A stretch of 64,000 bases of DNA from Streptomyces sp. NBC_01551 (GTDB lineage Bacteria; Actinomycetota; Actinomycetes; Streptomycetales; Streptomycetaceae): the NCBI RefSeq assembly GCF_026339935.1, contig NZ_JAPEPX010000001.1, positions 990,501-1,054,500 on the forward strand, given 5' to 3'. This document shows, in pieces, positions 62,544 through 64,000 of the stretch (within the stretch, counting starts at the first letter, position 1; every line of letters begins with the position of its first letter). The translations under genes and the position numbers were made by a program. The notes beneath the pieces are model-generated. The model made no database searches, had not been told where the DNA came from, and worked only from the letters and a program-made list of their open reading frames with translations.

Positions 62544-63743
62544 TCAGGACTGGGGCCGCGCCATGGCCTTCACGAAGGCCTTCTCGACGTCGAGGGTGGA
62601 CAGGACGCCGTAGATCTCGCCGCCGGTTTCGACGACGAGGTATTCGGTGGCGGGGGTGGCGCGGAGGTGTTCGAGGAGTTCTTCGCCGGTGAGTTCCGCT
62701 GAAACCTTCATGCCGTCGGTGAGGTCCTGGGCGAGGGTGCTGACGGCGACCCAGGGGCGGCGGTGTTCGGGTACGGAGGCGATGGCGCTCTCGCGGACGA
62801 TGGCGGTGGGGTCGCCGTGTCCGTCGACGACGACGAGGGCGCGGGCGCCGGCTTCGTTGGCGCGGCGCAGCGCTTCGGAGAGCGGGGTGGCGTTCTCGAC
62901 GGGGATGGCGCGGCGGGTGAGGGCGCGGGCCTGGAGTTCGGGGAGGTGTTCGCGCAGCCGGGCCATGCGCAGGCTGTTGCCGGCGCCGGTCCAGATGATG
63001 GCGGCGAGGATCGCGGCGAGCAGGGCGTCCATGACGGTGTTCATGCCGCCGATTTCGGTGCCGCGGTTGCCGAGGGCTCCGGTGTGGGTGAGCAGGGGCA
63101 GGCCGAGGAGGACGGCGACGGCGAGGCCGCGGCCGACCCAGGCGGCGGCGATGGTGCCGGTCATGGGTTTGCCGGTGATGCCCCAGATGACGGCGCGGAG
63201 CATGCGGCCGCCGTCGAGGGGGAGGCCGGGCAGCAGGTTGAAGGCGGCGACGAGGAGGTTGGAGATCATCAGGCCGGCGAGGAGGACGCCGGGGACGGTG
63301 GCGGGGTCGACGGCCTTCATCCCGAGGTAGAAGAGTCCGGCGAGGACGAGGGAGAGCAGGGGGCCGACGAAGGCGAGGACGAATTCGCGGCCGGGGGTCT
63401 CGGATTCCTTCTCGATCTCGGAGACTCCGCCGAAGAACTGGAGCTGGATGCGGCGGACGGGGAGTTTGAAGCGGAGGGCGGCGATGGTGTGGGCGAGTTC
63501 GTGGACGAGGACGGAGGCGTAGAAGGCGACGGCGAAGAAGAGGGAGACCAGGTAGCGGACGGGCCCGAGGTCGGGGAGGATCCGGTCGAGCTGGTCGCCG
63601 AAGACCCAGGTGATGAGGGCGGCGACGAGGAACCAGCTGGGCGAGACGTAGACGGGCACGCCGAAGGGGCGGCCCATGAGGATTCCGCCGCCCGGGTCGG
63701 AGCGCCGGCTCGCGCGCTCGCCGGTCTGGTCGGTGTCTGCCAC
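62544..63743 (-). CDS. site-2 protease family protein with CBS domains
   Basis: A 399-residue membrane metalloprotease (RseP/SpoIVFB type). The zinc motif HExxH lies in VLVHELAHTIAALRF, the second ligand in LLPGLPLDGGRMLRA. Six or so membrane helices are interspersed, and two CBS domains fill about 250-399 (VVVDGHGDPTAIVRES, VVETGGEIYGVLSTLD). This is the SpoIVFB-like class, where CBS domains sense nucleotides. The GTG 63743 has GAAGGA 5 bases upstream; ATG 63797 or 63863 are longer alternatives. It forms an operon with trmI. Confidence 0.9.
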   Translation of the reverse strand: MADTDQTGERASRRSDPGGGILMGRPFGVPVYVSPSWFLVAALITWVFGDQLDRILPDLGPVRYLVSLFFAVAFYASVLVHELAHTIAALRFKLPVRRIQLQFFGGVSEIEKESETPGREFVLAFVGPLLSLVLAGLFYLGMKAVDPATVPGVLLAGLMISNLLVAAFNLLPGLPLDGGRMLRAVIWGITGKPMTGTIAAAWVGRGLAVAVLLGLPLLTHTGALGNRGTEIGGMNTVMDALLAAILAAIIWTGAGNSLRMARLREHLPELQARALTRRAIPVENATPLSEALRRANEAGARALVVVDGHGDPTAIVRESAIASVPEHRRPWVAVSTLAQDLTDGMKVSAELTGEELLEHLRATPATEYLVVETGGEIYGVLSTLDVEKAFVKAMARPQS

Positions 63744-63931
63744 GGCTGTCCTTCGTTCGGTGCTGTCCGCCGGGTCGGTTCCGCCGGTGGTTTCCATTGT
63801 GGTTCCCGCGCGGTCCCGGTGCGGGGCGGGTCGGGTCGTAGCGCGGTGTGATGCACCGATCATGCAGTGCGAGGGGGGCCGGCGTCGATGGTACGCACGT
63901 GCTGTCGGTGAGGGGTCGTACTGTTTTGGGT

Positions 63932-64000
63932 ATGACGACGCCCCCCGGTTCCGTTCCCGGTGCCGCCGATGCCGACACCGCTGCCGCTGATGCCTCTGCC
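63932..64000 (+). CDS. 5' end of a gene running off the right edge
   Basis: The frame from ATG 63932 (MTTPPGSVPGAADADTAAAD) stays open to the window end, giving 23 codons of a Pro/Ala-rich N-terminus. It is divergent from the site-2 protease gene. In Streptomyces a RecB-family exonuclease often lies here, but the sequence seen is too short to support that. No ribosome site is evident. Confidence 0.5.
   Translation, partial: MTTPPGSVPGAADADTAAADASA

Overview
This is a high-GC actinobacterial chromosome segment, almost certainly Streptomyces. Evidence: third-position GC bias, frequent GTG starts, a Pup-proteasome gene set, Tat genes next to pafBC, and a gene order (argC ... pheST ... rplT-rpmI-infC ... 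glnA4 ... tatC-tatA-pafC-pafB ... pafA ... prcAB-pup-dop-arc) that, from memory, follows the argC-to-proteasome core region of the S. coelicolor chromosome. I see no tRNA, rRNA, CRISPR array, prophage or biosynthetic gene cluster.

Layout. 1-9 kb: 3' part of argC with an ARG-box-like promoter, an SRPBCC protein, a degenerate histidine-phosphatase-fold protein, a divergent MocR regulator/DMT exporter pair, DUF1918, a Tat-exported glycoside-hydrolase-like protein, a 3-hydroxyacyl-CoA dehydrogenase, a NUDIX hydrolase and an HTH/TPR regulator. 9-18 kb: a SpoIIE-type phosphatase, then translation genes pheT-pheS, a PAS histidine kinase, a TrmH rRNA methylase, rplT, rpmI and infC. infC has an ATC start and a long structured leader. 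18-25 kb: DUF1844, SseB-like protein, a mycosin-like protease with a membrane partner, a PLP-dependent amino-acid deaminase/racemase-like protein, an IS remnant, a VOC protein and a secreted HAD phosphatase.

25-32 kb is a coherent amine (ethanolamine/polyamine) utilisation locus. It holds an SDR, an aldehyde dehydrogenase, the GlnA4-type gamma-glutamylation ligase, a FadR-type regulator, an APC permease and a gamma-glutamyl amide hydrolase. Together they suggest import, gamma-glutamylation, oxidation and deglutamylation. A tandem array of a Streptomyces palindromic repeat follows. 32-41 kb: a LysR regulator divergent from a TDT transporter, a metal-receptor-like protein overlapping an XRE-cupin regulator, a 5'-3' exonuclease, an iron-box-controlled siderophore-interacting protein, a serine hydrolase and an RluA-type pseudouridine synthase.

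41-64 kb: a Ski2-like helicase, a lipid kinase, tatC-tatA, the WYL regulators pafC-pafB, two FKBP isomerases, pafA, an MFS/LacI divergent pair with a strong operator, then prcA, prcB, a damaged endonuclease VII-like gene, pup, dop and the ARC/Mpa ATPase. After these come a ferredoxin, a secreted hypothetical protein, TrmI, a site-2-protease-family protein and the first codons of another gene at the edge. PafA and Dop attach and remove Pup, ARC unfolds pupylated substrates, PrcAB degrades them, and PafBC is known in mycobacteria as a DNA-damage activator.

No wholly new multi-gene system is evident. The best leads are the infC leader and start codon, the amine locus, the frameshifted endonuclease gene overlapping prcB, the IS-end repeats flanking the VOC gene, and several well-defined operators.
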